From Psychrobacter sp. JB385 (GTDB taxonomy: Bacteria > Pseudomonadota > Gammaproteobacteria > Pseudomonadales > Moraxellaceae), in the NCBI RefSeq assembly GCF_900163785.1, contig NZ_FUKN01000013.1, positions 248,001-312,000 of the forward strand: a stretch of 64,000 nucleotides of DNA, in the 5' to 3' direction. Below the pieces are notes generated by a model. That model was not told the DNA's origin and made no database searches. It saw nothing but the letters and a program-made list of their open reading frames with translations. Below are positions 19,447 through 29,613 of the stretch, in pieces. Position numbers and translations under genes: made by a program. Numbering within the stretch: position 1 is the stretch's first letter; each line of letters begins with the position of its first letter.

Positions 19447-19848
19447 TTAGCTAGCTGCTTCTTCTACTGCGCCGTGTTTACCTTTATAGTCGCTAATAGC
19501 GGCTTTGATGGCATCTTCAGCAAGAACAGAGCAATGCACTTTTACTGGTGGTAGTGCCAATTCTTGAGCGATATCGTTGTTTTTGATTTCGCTAGCTTGG
19601 TCTAAGCTTTTACCTTTTAGCCACTCAGTAACAAGTGAGCTTGATGCAATCGCTGAGCCACAACCATACGTTTTAAAGCGTGCGTCTTCGATGATGCCAT
19701 TGTCATCAACTTGGATTTGTAGGCGCATTACATCGCCACAAGCTGGGGCACCAACCATACCAGTACCAACGTTCTTGGCATTTTTATCAAGATTACCAAC
19801 GTTGCGTGGATTTTCGTAATGATCAATAACTTGGTCACTATAGGCCAT
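19447..19848 (-). CDS. iscU: Iron-sulfur cluster scaffold IscU
   Basis: Scaffold on which [2Fe-2S] clusters are built with sulfur from IscS. Ligands Cys37, Asp39, Cys63 and Cys106 are all present, and the HscA recognition motif LPPVK is at residues 99-103. The C-terminus carries a short extra acidic tail, giving 133 residues. It lies 185 bases after iscS. Confidence 0.97.
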   Translation of the reverse strand: MAYSDQVIDHYENPRNVGNLDKNAKNVGTGMVGAPACGDVMRLQIQVDDNGIIEDARFKTYGCGSAIASSSLVTEWLKGKSLDQASEIKNNDIAQELALPPVKVHCSVLAEDAIKAAISDYKGKHGAVEEAAS

Positions 19849-20033
19849 GGGGTTTTCTCCTAGTTAGATGATGAGCAATAGCTTAAGGGTTTAAAACGCT
19901 ACTGACTCATCGATAATTGGGGTCAAACTTGTCATTTATAGAAACAGTATTTATAGGAACTGAATTTATAATTGTCTGATGAATGATTCAATGATTATAT
20001 TTTATAATCATATCTATATTTTGGTACAGAATT

Positions 20034-21260
20034 TTAGTGCTCAGACCATTCGACTGAGTTTAAATCAACACCTTCTTGGTACATGTCCCAAAGTGGTGAT
20101 AGGGCGCGCAATTTATCAACTGCCTCATGCATTTGTTTAATAACCGTATCGATGTCTTCTTCGGTGGTATAACGACCAAAGCTAAAGCGGATTGAACTGT
20201 GAGCCAATTCGTCTGGACGACCAATAGCACGTAATACATAAGACGGCTCAAGTGTCGCTGATGTACAGGCAGAACCTGAAGAAACCGCTAAGTCTTTTAG
20301 AGACATCATGAGTGATTCACCTTCAACAAAGTTAAAGCTGATGTTCACAATATTAGGTACGCTGTGCTCAAGATCACCATTGAGATAAATCTCTTCGATA
20401 TCTTGTAAACCATCCCATAATTTTTGACGCAATTTTGCTGCATGAGCATGGTCTTCTTCATAGCGCTCATTGGCTAGAGCAAAGGCTGCACCCATACCAA
20501 CGATTTGGTGTGTTGGTAATGTACCTGAGCGCATACCACGTTCATGACCACCGCCGTGCTGTTCTGCTTTTAAACGAATACGAGGCTTACGACGAACGAA
20601 CAATGCACCAATACCTTTAGGGCCATAAGCTTTATGACCTGAAAAACTCATCAAGTCAATTTTCATCTCTTCAAGATTGATTTTTACTTTACCGACAGAT
20701 TGAGCACCATCAACGTGGAACACAATACCAGCATCACGAGTGATTTCACCAATCGCAGCAACATCAGTCACTGTACCAAGCTCATTGTTTACCATCATAA
20801 GCGATACTAAAATCGTATCCTCACGCAGTGCTTCTTTAACTTGCTCAGGTAAAATCAATCCAGTACTTGGCTGTGGCTCAAGATAAGTAATGTCGAAGCC
20901 TTCTTGCTCAAGCTCACGGCACGTATCAAGTACCGCTTTATGCTCAATTTTGCTGGTGATAATGTGCTTACCACGAGACTGATAAAAATGTGCTGCGCCT
21001 TTAATGGCTAAGTTGTCAGACTCAGTTGCACCAGAAGTGAAAACAATCTCGCGTGGATCAGCATTGATGACTTCAGCAACTTGCTGACGAGCCGTTTCTA
21101 CTGCTTCTTCTGCTTGCCAGCCGTAACCATGCGAGCGCGAGGCTGGGTTACCAAAGATGCCATCTACAGTCAGATACTCGCTCATCTTAGCAGCTACTGA
21201 TTTGGCAACTGGTGTGGTGGCGGCATAATCTAAGTATATAAGGTTGTTATGTTGGCTCAT
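20034..21260 (-). CDS. iscS: Cysteine desulfurase IscS
   Basis: PLP enzyme that removes sulfur from cysteine for Fe-S clusters and tRNA thiolation. Lys210 (SFSGHKAYG) binds PLP, and Cys332 in [14 protein letters not shown] carries the persulfide. The start is ATG 21260, whose ATGA overlaps the iscR stop, giving 408 residues. The same frame is open further upstream, but that part overlaps iscR and is not IscS-like. Confidence 0.97.
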   Translation of the reverse strand: MSQHNNLIYLDYAATTPVAKSVAAKMSEYLTVDGIFGNPASRSHGYGWQAEEAVETARQQVAEVINADPREIVFTSGATESDNLAIKGAAHFYQSRGKHIITSKIEHKAVLDTCRELEQEGFDITYLEPQPSTGLILPEQVKEALREDTILVSLMMVNNELGTVTDVAAIGEITRDAGIVFHVDGAQSVGKVKINLEEMKIDLMSFSGHKAYGPKGIGALFVRRKPRIRLKAEQHGGGHERGMRSGTLPTHQIVGMGAAFALANERYEEDHAHAAKLRQKLWDGLQDIEEIYLNGDLEHSVPNIVNISFNFVEGESLMMSLKDLAVSSGSACTSATLEPSYVLRAIGRPDELAHSSIRFSFGRYTTEEDIDTVIKQMHEAVDKLRALSPLWDMYQEGVDLNSVEWSEH

Positions 21261-21766
21261 GCTGGGTTTGCCTCGCTGTTCGATAAAGTAATAGTATTGA
21301 TGTCTTTTATGGAAATATCTTTGGTAGATGTGTGCTGACGATCTGAAACCGATTGCACGTTTTCCATGTCTAATAATTGCGCTAAAGTTATATTTTTCAA
21401 GTATTGTTCGATATGGATCGATAACGCAGACCATAAGTCGTGAGTTAAACACATTGTACCATCTTGACAGTCGCCGCGCCCTTCGCACTGCATCGCATTT
21501 ACTGATTCGTCAACTGCCGATATGATAGTCATTACATCTATTTCATGTAATGGCTTGGCTAAAAGATAACCACCAGCGGCACCGCGAATACTAGTAACAA
21601 GACCACGTTTACGAAGCTTTGAAAATAGCTGTTCAAGATAAGAGATAGAAATCGATTGTCTTTTGGCAATATCTGATAATGAAACTGCAGTATCTTGCTG
21701 ACTGGTTTGTAATGCCAAGTCTAGTAACGCAGTAACGGCGTACCTGCCTCGAGTAGTCAAACGCAT
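21257..21766 (-). CDS. iscR: Fe-S cluster regulator IscR
   Basis: Rrf2-family winged-helix repressor whose [2Fe-2S] form represses the isc operon. It begins [18 protein letters not shown], typical of the family. The cluster ligands Cys94, Cys100, Cys106 and His109 match the E. coli pattern. The 169-residue gene opens the operon and overlaps iscS by four bases, implying coupled translation. A matching IscR site lies in the promoter upstream, so autoregulation is likely. Confidence 0.96.
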   Translation of the reverse strand: MRLTTRGRYAVTALLDLALQTSQQDTAVSLSDIAKRQSISISYLEQLFSKLRKRGLVTSIRGAAGGYLLAKPLHEIDVMTIISAVDESVNAMQCEGRGDCQDGTMCLTHDLWSALSIHIEQYLKNITLAQLLDMENVQSVSDRQHTSTKDISIKDINTITLSNSEANPA

Positions 21767-21937
21767 ATGTTATCTCCAAACTTTTATGTCATTTTTATTT
21801 AACAACGGTCTTAGCAAGGTGAGTATGACAGTAGCCAATAATATGGGCGCTACTTGTATAATGTGATACTGGCTAAGATTTGTCTTATCGCTATTAAACA
21901 ACAGATGATCGACCCGATGTGTGCAACGATTGAACCC

Positions 21938-21970
21938 ATTATACTTAATCCTGAGTAATTTAGTCAAGAT
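21938..21970 (-). promoter_or_regulatory. isc operon promoter overlapped by an IscR type-1 site
   Basis: On the minus strand TTGACT (21962-21967) and a perfect TATAAT (21938-21943) are 18 bases apart. The half sites GACT and, nine bases on, TCAG-like follow the known type-1 IscR pattern (YYGACTRWWWYAGTCRR) with about one mismatch, placing the repressor over the -35 box and spacer. The leader to iscR is about 165 bases. Confidence 0.8.
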
Positions 21971-22119
21971 TAAAGTAGAGTTAAATGGTTAATCGAGCTC
22001 ATCATGATGATTGATAAAAACAATGACATTCGAATGAAAAGGAGTCAGACAAATTAAGAGGCCATACTAAGTTTTTGTTCTAGAAATAAAAATCCATATA
22101 CAGTACTAGCAAGGTCGCA

Positions 22120-22167
22120 AAAATAAAAAAGCGTTTAACGCCCATTATATAGTAGACGTTAAACGCT
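22120..22167 (-). terminator. Terminator of the SCP2-protein gene
   Basis: Perfect ten-base inverted repeat GCGTTTAACG/CGTTAAACGC (22131-22140, 22157-22166), followed on the minus strand by TTTTTTATTTTT. The remaining gap to iscR (21767-22120) holds the isc promoter and no other gene. Confidence 0.88.
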
Positions 22168-22209
22168 CATATAGACGGCGCTAGGCTGTCTAGTGATATT
22201 TGATCAGAA

Positions 22210-22854
22210 CTAATTCATCAACAACGCAATGATTGAGCCAATCATGACGACAATGGCGATAATGGTCACAATCATTAGGGTCTTTTGCTTGCTTTGTAGC
22301 TCTTTCAACGTCGTTTCAAGTTCGCGGTTTTTGATGGTTAAAGTATTAATTTGGGTTTGCTGCTCTTTAATACGTAGCTGATAACTCTCTTTTTTATCCG
22401 CCTTTTCAGCGTCAGTAGGATGGTTTTTATCCTTCCCACCCTTAAATTTCTGAATAACACCCCGAATCAAATTGCCAACACCAAGCTGCATAATGAATTG
22501 CTTGACCAGTTGTACTTGAACAGACTCACCCCGCATTTGTAGCTTTTCAGTCGCCTCGCTATCATGAGTGCTAATAGCATTTATAATTTGAACGCTATAA
22601 GCATTGATGATGACATCAGGCTCACTACGATCAATTGGAAGTTCGGCATCTAACAATACCCCTTTGGTGCTAAAGGTAGCAAAAACCTCAACATGAGGTA
22701 AATACAAACGTAGCGCTACAACAGTGCCTTGTTTGGCTAGCGGATAAGCAGCTTTACGCAGTTCGGGATCCAAACGTAACAATAGTGTTAGCGCCGACTC
22801 GATGAATACCAAAATAATATTAAGAAGAGAGTGGGACAACGTAGAACGCTTCAT
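22210..22854 (-). CDS. SCP2-domain membrane-anchored protein, UbiJ-like
   Basis: The N-terminal 110 residues resemble the SCP2 lipid-binding fold of UbiJ (ubiquinone biosynthesis accessory factor). A coiled coil (about 150-190) and one C-terminal membrane helix (about 193-211) follow. UbiJ normally lies between ubiE and ubiB; here it is alone, so a role in quinone synthesis is only inferred. ATG 22854 (MKRSTLSHS) is preferred to the longer frame from 22917. Its tail-anchored layout is unusual for UbiJ. Confidence 0.55.
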   Translation of the reverse strand: MKRSTLSHSLLNIILVFIESALTLLLRLDPELRKAAYPLAKQGTVVALRLYLPHVEVFATFSTKGVLLDAELPIDRSEPDVIINAYSVQIINAISTHDSEATEKLQMRGESVQVQLVKQFIMQLGVGNLIRGVIQKFKGGKDKNHPTDAEKADKKESYQLRIKEQQTQINTLTIKNRELETTLKELQSKQKTLMIVTIIAIVVMIGSIIALLMN

Positions 22855-23347
22855 GTAAATAATCCGTTTTTTATTTGACAAATCTGAGTCAGAATTTAAA
22901 CAAAGCTTAAATTCCACTCAATAGATGCAATGTTATTTTCTTATAGTAACGTCTTTATAATAAAAAGTAACGCTAGTTTCTGTCGGTTAATAAATTATTA
23001 CCTGATTACTTGGCAGTCAATAAAAGTGCTGGCATCCATCATTGATGATGTAGTAAAAGGTAATACATCTCGTTTTGATGACAGAAAGATTGACATTTTA
23101 GCTAAAATAACCATCTCTGTAGAGAGTTGCAAAGGCTTTGCGTAACATTGAGTGTCAAATACGTAGTGCAGAGGACGAAAATATGTAAAATCACTTGCGC
23201 TCCTTATGCTGCCTTGATATAAAGACGATAACAAAGCGACACCTGTTAATATGCCAGTCAGGCAGTTCTTATTGCTTAAATGCTATGAGGGCGTTACAAT
23301 GCTTGGCGTGAGCGTTTATTATCCCCCTTAAACTTGAAGGAAATTTT
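22855..23347. other. Intergenic region before hupB
   Basis: About 490 bases between divergent genes. It must carry promoters for both. Short open frames on both strands lack ribosome sites and family features. No hairpin or repeat stands out. Confidence 0.4.
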
Positions 23348-23620
23348 ATGAATAAGTCAGAATTAATTGATAGCATCGCAGACAAAAGTGGCCTAAACAA
23401 AACTCAAGCTGGTGATGCTCTAAACGCTGTTATGGAAAGCGTTGGCGAAGCATTAGAAGCTGGCGATAGCATTTCATTGGTTGGCTTTGGTACTTTTAGC
23501 GTAAAAGACCGTAAAGCACGTACTGGCCGTAACCCTAAAACTGGTGAAGAGCTTAGCATTCCAGCAAGCAAAGTACCAAGCTTCAAAGCTGGTAAAAACC
23601 TAAAAGAGCGCTTAAACTAA
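23348..23620 (+). CDS. hupB: DNA-binding protein HU
   Basis: Small nucleoid protein of 90 residues. It has the HU start [11 protein letters not shown], the GFGTFSV turn and the DNA-arm motif GRNPKTGEE followed by PSFKAGK. GAAGGAAA lies just before the ATG. As in many gammaproteobacteria it precedes ppiD. A terminator follows about 135 bases after the stop. Confidence 0.96.
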   Translation: MNKSELIDSIADKSGLNKTQAGDALNAVMESVGEALEAGDSISLVGFGTFSVKDRKARTGRNPKTGEELSIPASKVPSFKAGKNLKERLN

Positions 23621-23752
23621 GCCGTTGTTTTAAGTGGTAGGTGGCCTGCGCTGTATAATGAAGCATAGATGAAGAAAGACAGCGTTGCTAGCCATGATAC
23701 AGATAGATTATCGTTCATGACTTGTGGTTTACTCCAAGTAAAGTTTTGAGCG

Positions 23753-23786
23753 AAAAAAAGCACCTAATAACTGGGTGCTTTTTTTA
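23753..23786 (+). terminator. hupB terminator
   Basis: AGCACC/GGTGCT stem flanked by an A run and eight T residues. Confidence 0.85.
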
Positions 23787-24019
23787 TTGGGATAGTTTGT
23801 ATCAGACAACGTGAATATTTTGAGTATGAATCAAAAATCACGTATCATAGGGCGCGCGATAGATGCGTTGTTCAAACAAGGCTGCTTTATAAGGCCTTAT
23901 TATTTTTTAGTAAATGCATATGTTCTTATTCTTACCATTGCCTGCTTAGATAGCATTGATATTAATAATAATATTACAATGGTTTTTCATCAATATAGGT
24001 TAATAAAGCAGAGATAACT
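23787..24019 (+). other. Intergenic region before ppiD
   Basis: A 68-codon frame (23811-24017) ends just before ppiD, but it has poor codon content and no ribosome site. The region more likely carries the ppiD promoter and leader. Confidence 0.35.
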
Positions 24020-25894
24020 ATGGATAAATTGCGCGATTTTTTAAAAAGCTGGCCAGGTCGCATTTTATTGATTTTATGCCTATCGCCACTCGCTCTACTG
24101 GGTGTCGAAAGCTATTTTGGCGGTGGGGTTGATCCCAATCAGATCGCTCAGGTGGGTGATGCTAGCGTAGGATTGTCAGAGTATCAAACTGCTGTAAATA
24201 ATCGTCGCACTGAAATCTTAGAGCAAATTGATGATGCCAGTTTATTGAATGAAGATGTGTTGCATGAGCAAGTACTAAAAGGTCTTGTCGATCGTACATT
24301 GTTAGAACAGCAAGCTGGTAAGCTTGGCATGACAGTCTCTGACGACACCATCAATCGTCTATTACGCGAAGAAGCGATATTTAAGGATGCAGAGGGTAAT
24401 TTTTCTAACGATCAATTTGCAAACTTTTTGCGTCAGCGCGGTATGACTAAGAACCAGTTATTTGCAGAATTTCGCAATCAGCTGAGTCTTGATCAGCTTA
24501 ATGCCAGTATTGTAGGTACAGCAGTGTATCCAATGAAAGCCGTTAGTCAGCTGATTGATTTGCAGCTTGAGTCACGTAATATCTGGCTATATCGTTTCAA
24601 ATGGCAAGATTATGCCGATCAGGTCAACATAAGCAAAGGCGACATACAAGCCTATTACGATGCCAATAAAGACACACTAAAAAGTGCAGCAATGGTAGAT
24701 TTGGCTTATTTGCAACTGAGCCCTCAATCTATTCAAGTCAATGAAGTTACTAAAGAAGACTTGCAGCAGCAATACGACGCTTATAAGCAAAGTCAGGCAA
24801 TCAACGATGAGCGTCAAATCAGTCAAATTTTATTGACAGGTGATGATGCCAAAGCACGAGCAGATAAGATAAAAGCCCGTTTAAATAAAGGTGAGTCTTT
24901 TGCAGCACTGGCAAAAGCAGAGTCTGATGACCCATCAGGAGAGACAGGTGGCGATATCGGTCGATTTAACCCAACGGTCTTTGGTAATGACGCACAAGCA
25001 GTTGAAAAGGCTTTAGAAGGGTTGAGTGTTGGTGGCGTGACCGCACCAGTTAAGACCAGCTTTGGTTATCAGATATTTACTGTCACAGAAGACAATGGCA
25101 GTAAAATACCAACGCTAGAAAGCATGCGTGACGAATTAACTGCAAAAGCAAAAGAATACAAACGCCAAGAGATGTATGCTGATAAAGTAACCGCAATTAA
25201 TGACTTGGCAGCAGATGGGTTTAGTATTGAAGATATTGCTCAGCAAGAAAACGTAACCCTTAAACGTATTAAAAACTATACTAAAGAAAACAATCAATCA
25301 GTACTGTCTCAGCCAGCGGTGATCAAACAGGCCTTTGATGAATTCACCATTCAAGATCAGGCAGTAACAGCGGGTATCGAAGTTGGAAATGGTAATGTCT
25401 GGGTACAACCAAGTAACTATCGTCCTACTAAGACACTTGATTTAGCAGCGGCAACCCCAAAAATTACTCAAATATTACGCCAGCAAAAAGCCACAGCATT
25501 GGCACTGAAACAAGCCAAAACGTTGGCTGCTAGTATTAAGACGCCAGCTGATATCGGTAAACAACCAGTACGTCTTCAATCATTAGGCAATGTTAACCGT
25601 CAGACAACTCGATTGACAGAAAAAGAGCGTGGATTGGCATTCAGTCAGCAAGCTGCTGATAATGGTGTTGTTGCTACTGCTAGTGAAACTGAGACAGGCG
25701 CAACGTTACTGGTGGGTGATCGTATCAAAACAGAACAACAGTCACCATTGTCTGAGATGCAAAGAGCGCAAACCGCTACCATCATTCGTGATAATTTGGG
25801 ACAAGATCAGCTACAAGACTATCTAGATTATCTGCGTTTGGTGTATAAAGTTGAAGTTAATGAAGCCAACATGAAAAACGCACAAGGGCGTTAA
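24020..25894 (+). CDS. ppiD: Periplasmic folding chaperone PpiD
   Basis: Inner-membrane-anchored periplasmic chaperone acting on proteins emerging from the Sec channel. One membrane helix lies at about residues 13-32. A SurA-like N-domain follows, then a parvulin domain at about 263-357 (ERQISQILL to SFGYQIFTV). The total of 624 residues matches the family. Its place after hupB is conserved in E. coli. A bidirectional terminator separates it from convergent purH. Confidence 0.93.
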   Translation: MDKLRDFLKSWPGRILLILCLSPLALLGVESYFGGGVDPNQIAQVGDASVGLSEYQTAVNNRRTEILEQIDDASLLNEDVLHEQVLKGLVDRTLLEQQAGKLGMTVSDDTINRLLREEAIFKDAEGNFSNDQFANFLRQRGMTKNQLFAEFRNQLSLDQLNASIVGTAVYPMKAVSQLIDLQLESRNIWLYRFKWQDYADQVNISKGDIQAYYDANKDTLKSAAMVDLAYLQLSPQSIQVNEVTKEDLQQQYDAYKQSQAINDERQISQILLTGDDAKARADKIKARLNKGESFAALAKAESDDPSGETGGDIGRFNPTVFGNDAQAVEKALEGLSVGGVTAPVKTSFGYQIFTVTEDNGSKIPTLESMRDELTAKAKEYKRQEMYADKVTAINDLAADGFSIEDIAQQENVTLKRIKNYTKENNQSVLSQPAVIKQAFDEFTIQDQAVTAGIEVGNGNVWVQPSNYRPTKTLDLAAATPKITQILRQQKATALALKQAKTLAASIKTPADIGKQPVRLQSLGNVNRQTTRLTEKERGLAFSQQAADNGVVATASETETGATLLVGDRIKTEQQSPLSEMQRAQTATIIRDNLGQDQLQDYLDYLRLVYKVEVNEANMKNAQGR

Positions 25895-25940
25895 TCGGTT
25901 GATTGATTATTGAGACTGACTACTTGTAAAAATAGAACAT

Positions 25941-25975
25941 AAAAAAGCCACTGTCAAAATACAGTGGCTTTTTTA
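25941..25975. terminator. Bidirectional terminator between ppiD and purH
   Basis: AAAAAAGCCACTGT/ACAGTGGCTTTTTT, a perfect 14-base dyad with a six-base loop between convergent genes. Confidence 0.92.
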
Positions 25976-26014
25976 TTATTACTTACGTTTGTTACTATCT
26001 GCAACTGTGATTTA

Positions 26015-27595
26015 CTAGTGGCGGAAATGGCGCATACCTGTAAATACCATTGCGATACCATGCTCATTTGCTGCAGCAATGGTCTCATCATCACGCATAG
26101 AGCCACCTGGCTGAATAATGGCAGAAATACCAACTTGAGCAGCATTATCAATACCATCGCGGAATGGGAAGAAAGCGTCTGATGCCATGACAGCCCCTTC
26201 GGTAGCCAAGCCTGCGTGCTCAGCTTTGATGGCTGCAATACGGGCTGAATTGACGCGACTCATTTGACCTGCACCCACACCAATCGTACGCTGGCCTTTT
26301 GCGTAAACAATGGCATTAGATTTGACATACTTTGCTACGTTCCAGCTGAATAGTAGATCGGCAATTTGCGCTTCGGTTGGCTGAACGTCTGTAACGATGG
26401 TCAGATCATTGGCAGTAATCAAACCAAGATCTTGCTCTTGCACCAGCAGACCACCATTAACGCGTTTGTAGTCTAGCTGGGTATCACGTTGATCCGGTGC
26501 AGGTAGTTCGCCGCATACCAATACGCGCACGTTTTTCTTAGCGGCCGTTGCTTCAAGTACACCGTCTTCAATGCTAGGAGCGATAATCACTTCAACAAAC
26601 TGGTTGTCGATGATGGCATGAGCAGCTGCTAACGTCAATGGACGGTTAAAGGCAATGATGCCGCCAAAAGAAGACTCAGGGTCTGTGCTAAAAGCCGTGC
26701 GATAAGCCGTTACCTGATCAGCATCAACAGCGACACCGCAAGGATTGGCGTGCTTGACGATGACGCAAGCAGGCGCACTAAAAGCTTTTACGCATTCAAG
26801 TGCTGCATCAGTATCGGCGATATTGTTATAAGACAGTGCCTTGCCTTGTAATTGCTTAGCGGTCGCAATAGAGGCTTGCTGGCTTTTTAATGGGTTATTT
26901 TCTACATAAAAAGCGGCATTCTGGTGGGGGTTTTCACCGTAGCGTAGGTCCTGTACTTTTTCAAGTTGCACATTAAATGTACGCGAAAAATTCTCAGCGC
27001 TTTGGTCTTCATTGACACGACTACCTAAGAAGTTGGCAATCATGCCGTCATACTGTGCAGTATGTTCAAAAGCTTTTACGGCTAAATCGTAACGTAGAGC
27101 AGCTGTCAGCTCAGTACCATCACCTAATGCAGCAAGTATACGCTCATAGTCAGCTGGATCAGTGACAATGCCAACGTGGGCATGATTTTTTGCCGCTGAA
27201 CGTACCATAGTAGGACCACCGATATCAATATTTTCGATGGCATCTTTCATGGTTACATCAGCACGAGCAATGGTTTCAGCAAAAGGATATAAATTCACCA
27301 CAACCAGATCAATACGTTCAATGGCATGATCACTCATGACAGCATCATCTGTACCGCGACGCCCAAGGATGCCGCCATGAATTTTAGGATGCAGGGTCTT
27401 AACACGACCATCCATCATCTCAGGAAAGCCTGTGTAGTCTGATACTTCGGTGACAGCAATATTGTTTTCTGTGAGTAATCGATAAGTACCGCCAGTAGAG
27501 AGTAAGCCAAAACCTGCTTTAATAAGACCTTCGGCAAACTCAACGATATTAGATTTATCAGAGACCGATAATAGGGCAAGTGGGGTTGTGCTCAT
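26015..27595 (-). CDS. purH: Bifunctional AICAR transformylase / IMP cyclohydrolase
   Basis: Last two steps of IMP synthesis. The N-terminal cyclohydrolase domain has [21 protein letters not shown] and SAAKNHAHV. The C-terminal transformylase half has KHANPCGVA with the catalytic Lys-His pair. ATG 27595 ([15 protein letters not shown]) gives 526 residues; the upstream 19 codons of the open frame span a hairpin and are not part of the protein. purD does not follow, unlike in enterics. Confidence 0.97.
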   Translation of the reverse strand: MSTTPLALLSVSDKSNIVEFAEGLIKAGFGLLSTGGTYRLLTENNIAVTEVSDYTGFPEMMDGRVKTLHPKIHGGILGRRGTDDAVMSDHAIERIDLVVVNLYPFAETIARADVTMKDAIENIDIGGPTMVRSAAKNHAHVGIVTDPADYERILAALGDGTELTAALRYDLAVKAFEHTAQYDGMIANFLGSRVNEDQSAENFSRTFNVQLEKVQDLRYGENPHQNAAFYVENNPLKSQQASIATAKQLQGKALSYNNIADTDAALECVKAFSAPACVIVKHANPCGVAVDADQVTAYRTAFSTDPESSFGGIIAFNRPLTLAAAHAIIDNQFVEVIIAPSIEDGVLEATAAKKNVRVLVCGELPAPDQRDTQLDYKRVNGGLLVQEQDLGLITANDLTIVTDVQPTEAQIADLLFSWNVAKYVKSNAIVYAKGQRTIGVGAGQMSRVNSARIAAIKAEHAGLATEGAVMASDAFFPFRDGIDNAAQVGISAIIQPGGSMRDDETIAAANEHGIAMVFTGMRHFRH

Positions 27596-27607
27596 AAAAA
27601 AACTTCC

Positions 27608-27636
27608 ATAAAAAAAGCCTGACGTAAACGTCTGGC
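27608..27636 (-). promoter_or_regulatory. Terminator-like hairpin directly before purH
   Basis: On the minus strand GCCAGACG and CGTCAGGC pair with one mismatch around a TTTA loop, followed by a run of seven T residues that ends about a dozen bases before the purH ATG. It could end fis transcription, or be an attenuator in the purH leader. The inner ACGTTTACGT also resembles half of a PurR-type site. Confidence 0.5.
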
Positions 27637-27748
27637 AAGGGGATAACGACAATTATTGTAGACGATATCGCTGAGGATAAAGTCATGAACATTAAATTGC
27701 CATGCATAGTGAAGGTTGGTGAAAATAGGGGCGCTCATATAGCCTGTG

Positions 27749-28111
27749 CTACATTAAGTCGTAAGTTTTAAGTTTTTTGCGTAAAGTACCGCGATTAAGA
27801 CCAAGAATTTGTGCACATTTGGTCTGATTGCCTCGAGTTTTTTCGAGCACGACAGATAAGAGTGGTTCTTCGATTTGTTTTAAGATCAATTCATACAAAT
27901 CAGTAGGTATCTCGTCACCTAGCATGGCGAAATACTGTCTTACCACGCGCTCTACATGTACACGTAAAGGCTCTTGTGCATGATTGGTATCACTGTCTAA
28001 AGAAGAGCAAAACCCATGCGCCGGATGACGATAGTCGTTCTCATTATAATCGGCAAGATGATCAGAGCTTTTGGCAAAATGATTGGCGTTATGCTGTGCA
28101 TGAGTTGCCAT
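27749..28111 (-). CDS. fis: Fis family DNA-binding protein
   Basis: Nucleoid and rRNA-promoter activator. The C-terminal 40 residues carry the Fis helix-turn-helix (KTRGNQTKCAQILGLNRGTL), preceded by the dimerisation helices. ATG 28111 (MATHAQHNAN) has AAAGGA nearby and gives 120 residues, about 20 more than E. coli Fis, because of a His/Asn-rich N-terminus. The usual partner dusB is not adjacent; purH lies downstream. Confidence 0.88.
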   Translation of the reverse strand: MATHAQHNANHFAKSSDHLADYNENDYRHPAHGFCSSLDSDTNHAQEPLRVHVERVVRQYFAMLGDEIPTDLYELILKQIEEPLLSVVLEKTRGNQTKCAQILGLNRGTLRKKLKTYDLM

Positions 28112-28275
28112 AAGATAATGTCCTTTAGAGAGAATCAAACCGTGAGAGGGTAGGGTATTATATCAAACTAATTTTGTCTAGCGCTGACAGATTGGCTGTT
28201 ATCTTCAGTAGGATTATCGAATAAGAACAGTTTTACTCTGTAAGTGACCAGCTGTTTTGCTGTTCAACCACTGAA

Positions 28276-29433
28276 TCAGTACAGAGGATTTATGGTGATC
28301 TCGCGGATTTGCGTATTAGTAACAGGGACGGTAAACAAAAGCTGCCTAGCACTATCAGCGGCCAAATAGTTTTGTTTACTCAACAAATACTCTTCTGGTG
28401 TCGCGATAAATTCGCCAATTGTATTATTCGCACTATAGATACTGACCTTGAGATTTGGATAAAGCTGGGCCTTCGCACTTTGGTTTTTTAACGTCGCACT
28501 CACATCGCTAAAGGTGCCAGCATCATTGACTAGGCTTGAGCGATGATCAACGTCAACGATTGACAAAGCATTCAAATCAGCGCTTGGCAAACTGCAAGCA
28601 GCGATAGAACAGATGGTTTGTAAGCGATCAGCATAAACTGGATTTTTGACCAGATTTTCTAAATTGAAAATAACATATTGAGCAAAAAGTAAGAGGGCCA
28701 GTACTGAGCATCCAAGCACCCATAATAAGAAGGCAATGGACTGTTTCTCTGATATTGGTAAAAATTTTGTTTGAGATTTTTTAATATGCTTTTGGGGAAT
28801 GTTATTTTCGTTCTTAAGAGGCACACCCATATTCAGCAATAATTGCGATAAGTCTGTATCGTCTTGTAGCGTATCTTTACGCTTGTTTTGTTCTTTTAGA
28901 AGCTCCTCAAGCCATGCGTTATCCGTTTTTTGATCTACGCTTGCATGAATATCATTAGCTGCTACTGAACTGAGCACAGAGGGTGACGTTGATGTATCGT
29001 CATTTAATAAAAGTTTTGTCGAGGCGCGACTTTCTTTATTGGTTGCTTTAGAAGTATTGTTTGAAGGTGTGTTAACAGGAGTGGATGAGTGACTTGCTTG
29101 AGTCAGCCATGCATCCATACTATCCAGCGAGTCATACTCTACAGCGGTCTCTGAGGTCTCGTCAATATCCATATCATCATAAATCAAATCATCAGATGAA
29201 AACGCTTTTACCCGTTGCCTATTCGCAGACGGTATATTGTGCTTGGGTGATTTGGTTTTTGATTGAGTATTAGTCAGAGAGGTGTCATGAGTGACAATAA
29301 GGTGTTTGTTGACCAAAAAACTTTTTTGACACTGCTCGCAGTTGACGATGGCATTGACTTTATTTAACTGAGTCTGCTGTACATCAAAGCAAGCTTGGCA
29401 ATGGGGGCATTGAGTTTTTATGGCAGTGGTCAT
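28276..29433 (-). CDS. Zinc-ribbon membrane protein with DUF3426 domain
   Basis: Residues 8-40 hold a CPHC...CEQC zinc ribbon of the MJ0042 type. About 190 low-complexity Ser/Thr/Asp-rich residues follow, then one membrane helix (about 230-255) and a C-terminal extracytoplasmic DUF3426 domain. This layout often lies between prmA and fis in related bacteria, as here. The role is not known. A link between a cytoplasmic metal or nucleic-acid site and the envelope is a guess. Confidence 0.75.
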   Translation of the reverse strand: MTTAIKTQCPHCQACFDVQQTQLNKVNAIVNCEQCQKSFLVNKHLIVTHDTSLTNTQSKTKSPKHNIPSANRQRVKAFSSDDLIYDDMDIDETSETAVEYDSLDSMDAWLTQASHSSTPVNTPSNNTSKATNKESRASTKLLLNDDTSTSPSVLSSVAANDIHASVDQKTDNAWLEELLKEQNKRKDTLQDDTDLSQLLLNMGVPLKNENNIPQKHIKKSQTKFLPISEKQSIAFLLWVLGCSVLALLLFAQYVIFNLENLVKNPVYADRLQTICSIAACSLPSADLNALSIVDVDHRSSLVNDAGTFSDVSATLKNQSAKAQLYPNLKVSIYSANNTIGEFIATPEEYLLSKQNYLAADSARQLLFTVPVTNTQIREITINPLY

Positions 29434-29544
29434 AGGGTCGAATCCAAAAAAGTATGGTTATCAATACCGCTTAGCCACTTATAAAAACTGCCTATCACGC
29501 TCATACTTGCATTCAAATGTACAACACATTGATGAGTTATAGCT

Positions 29545-29592
29545 AACGATAGAGTGGCATCAAACACATAACATTTGACTACCCTCTATCGT
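29545..29592. repeat. Long inverted repeat after prmA
   Basis: ACGATAGAG (29545-29553) pairs perfectly with CTCTATCGT (29584-29592), and an inner TCAAA/TTTGA extends the fold into a 48-base hairpin. No T run follows, so it is not a classical terminator, but it may protect the prmA mRNA end. Confidence 0.5.
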
Positions 29593-29613
29593 AACAGATG
29601 TAATTAAATGTTG

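Noticed and set aside
21261..21488. N-terminal extension of the iscS frame
   Set aside because: It overlaps the end of iscR in another frame and has no similarity to cysteine desulfurases; the ATGA overlap start at 21260 is standard.
23811..24017. 68-codon frame ending just before ppiD
   Set aside because: No ribosome site, a starting TTG-like codon region and no family features; better explained as the ppiD leader.
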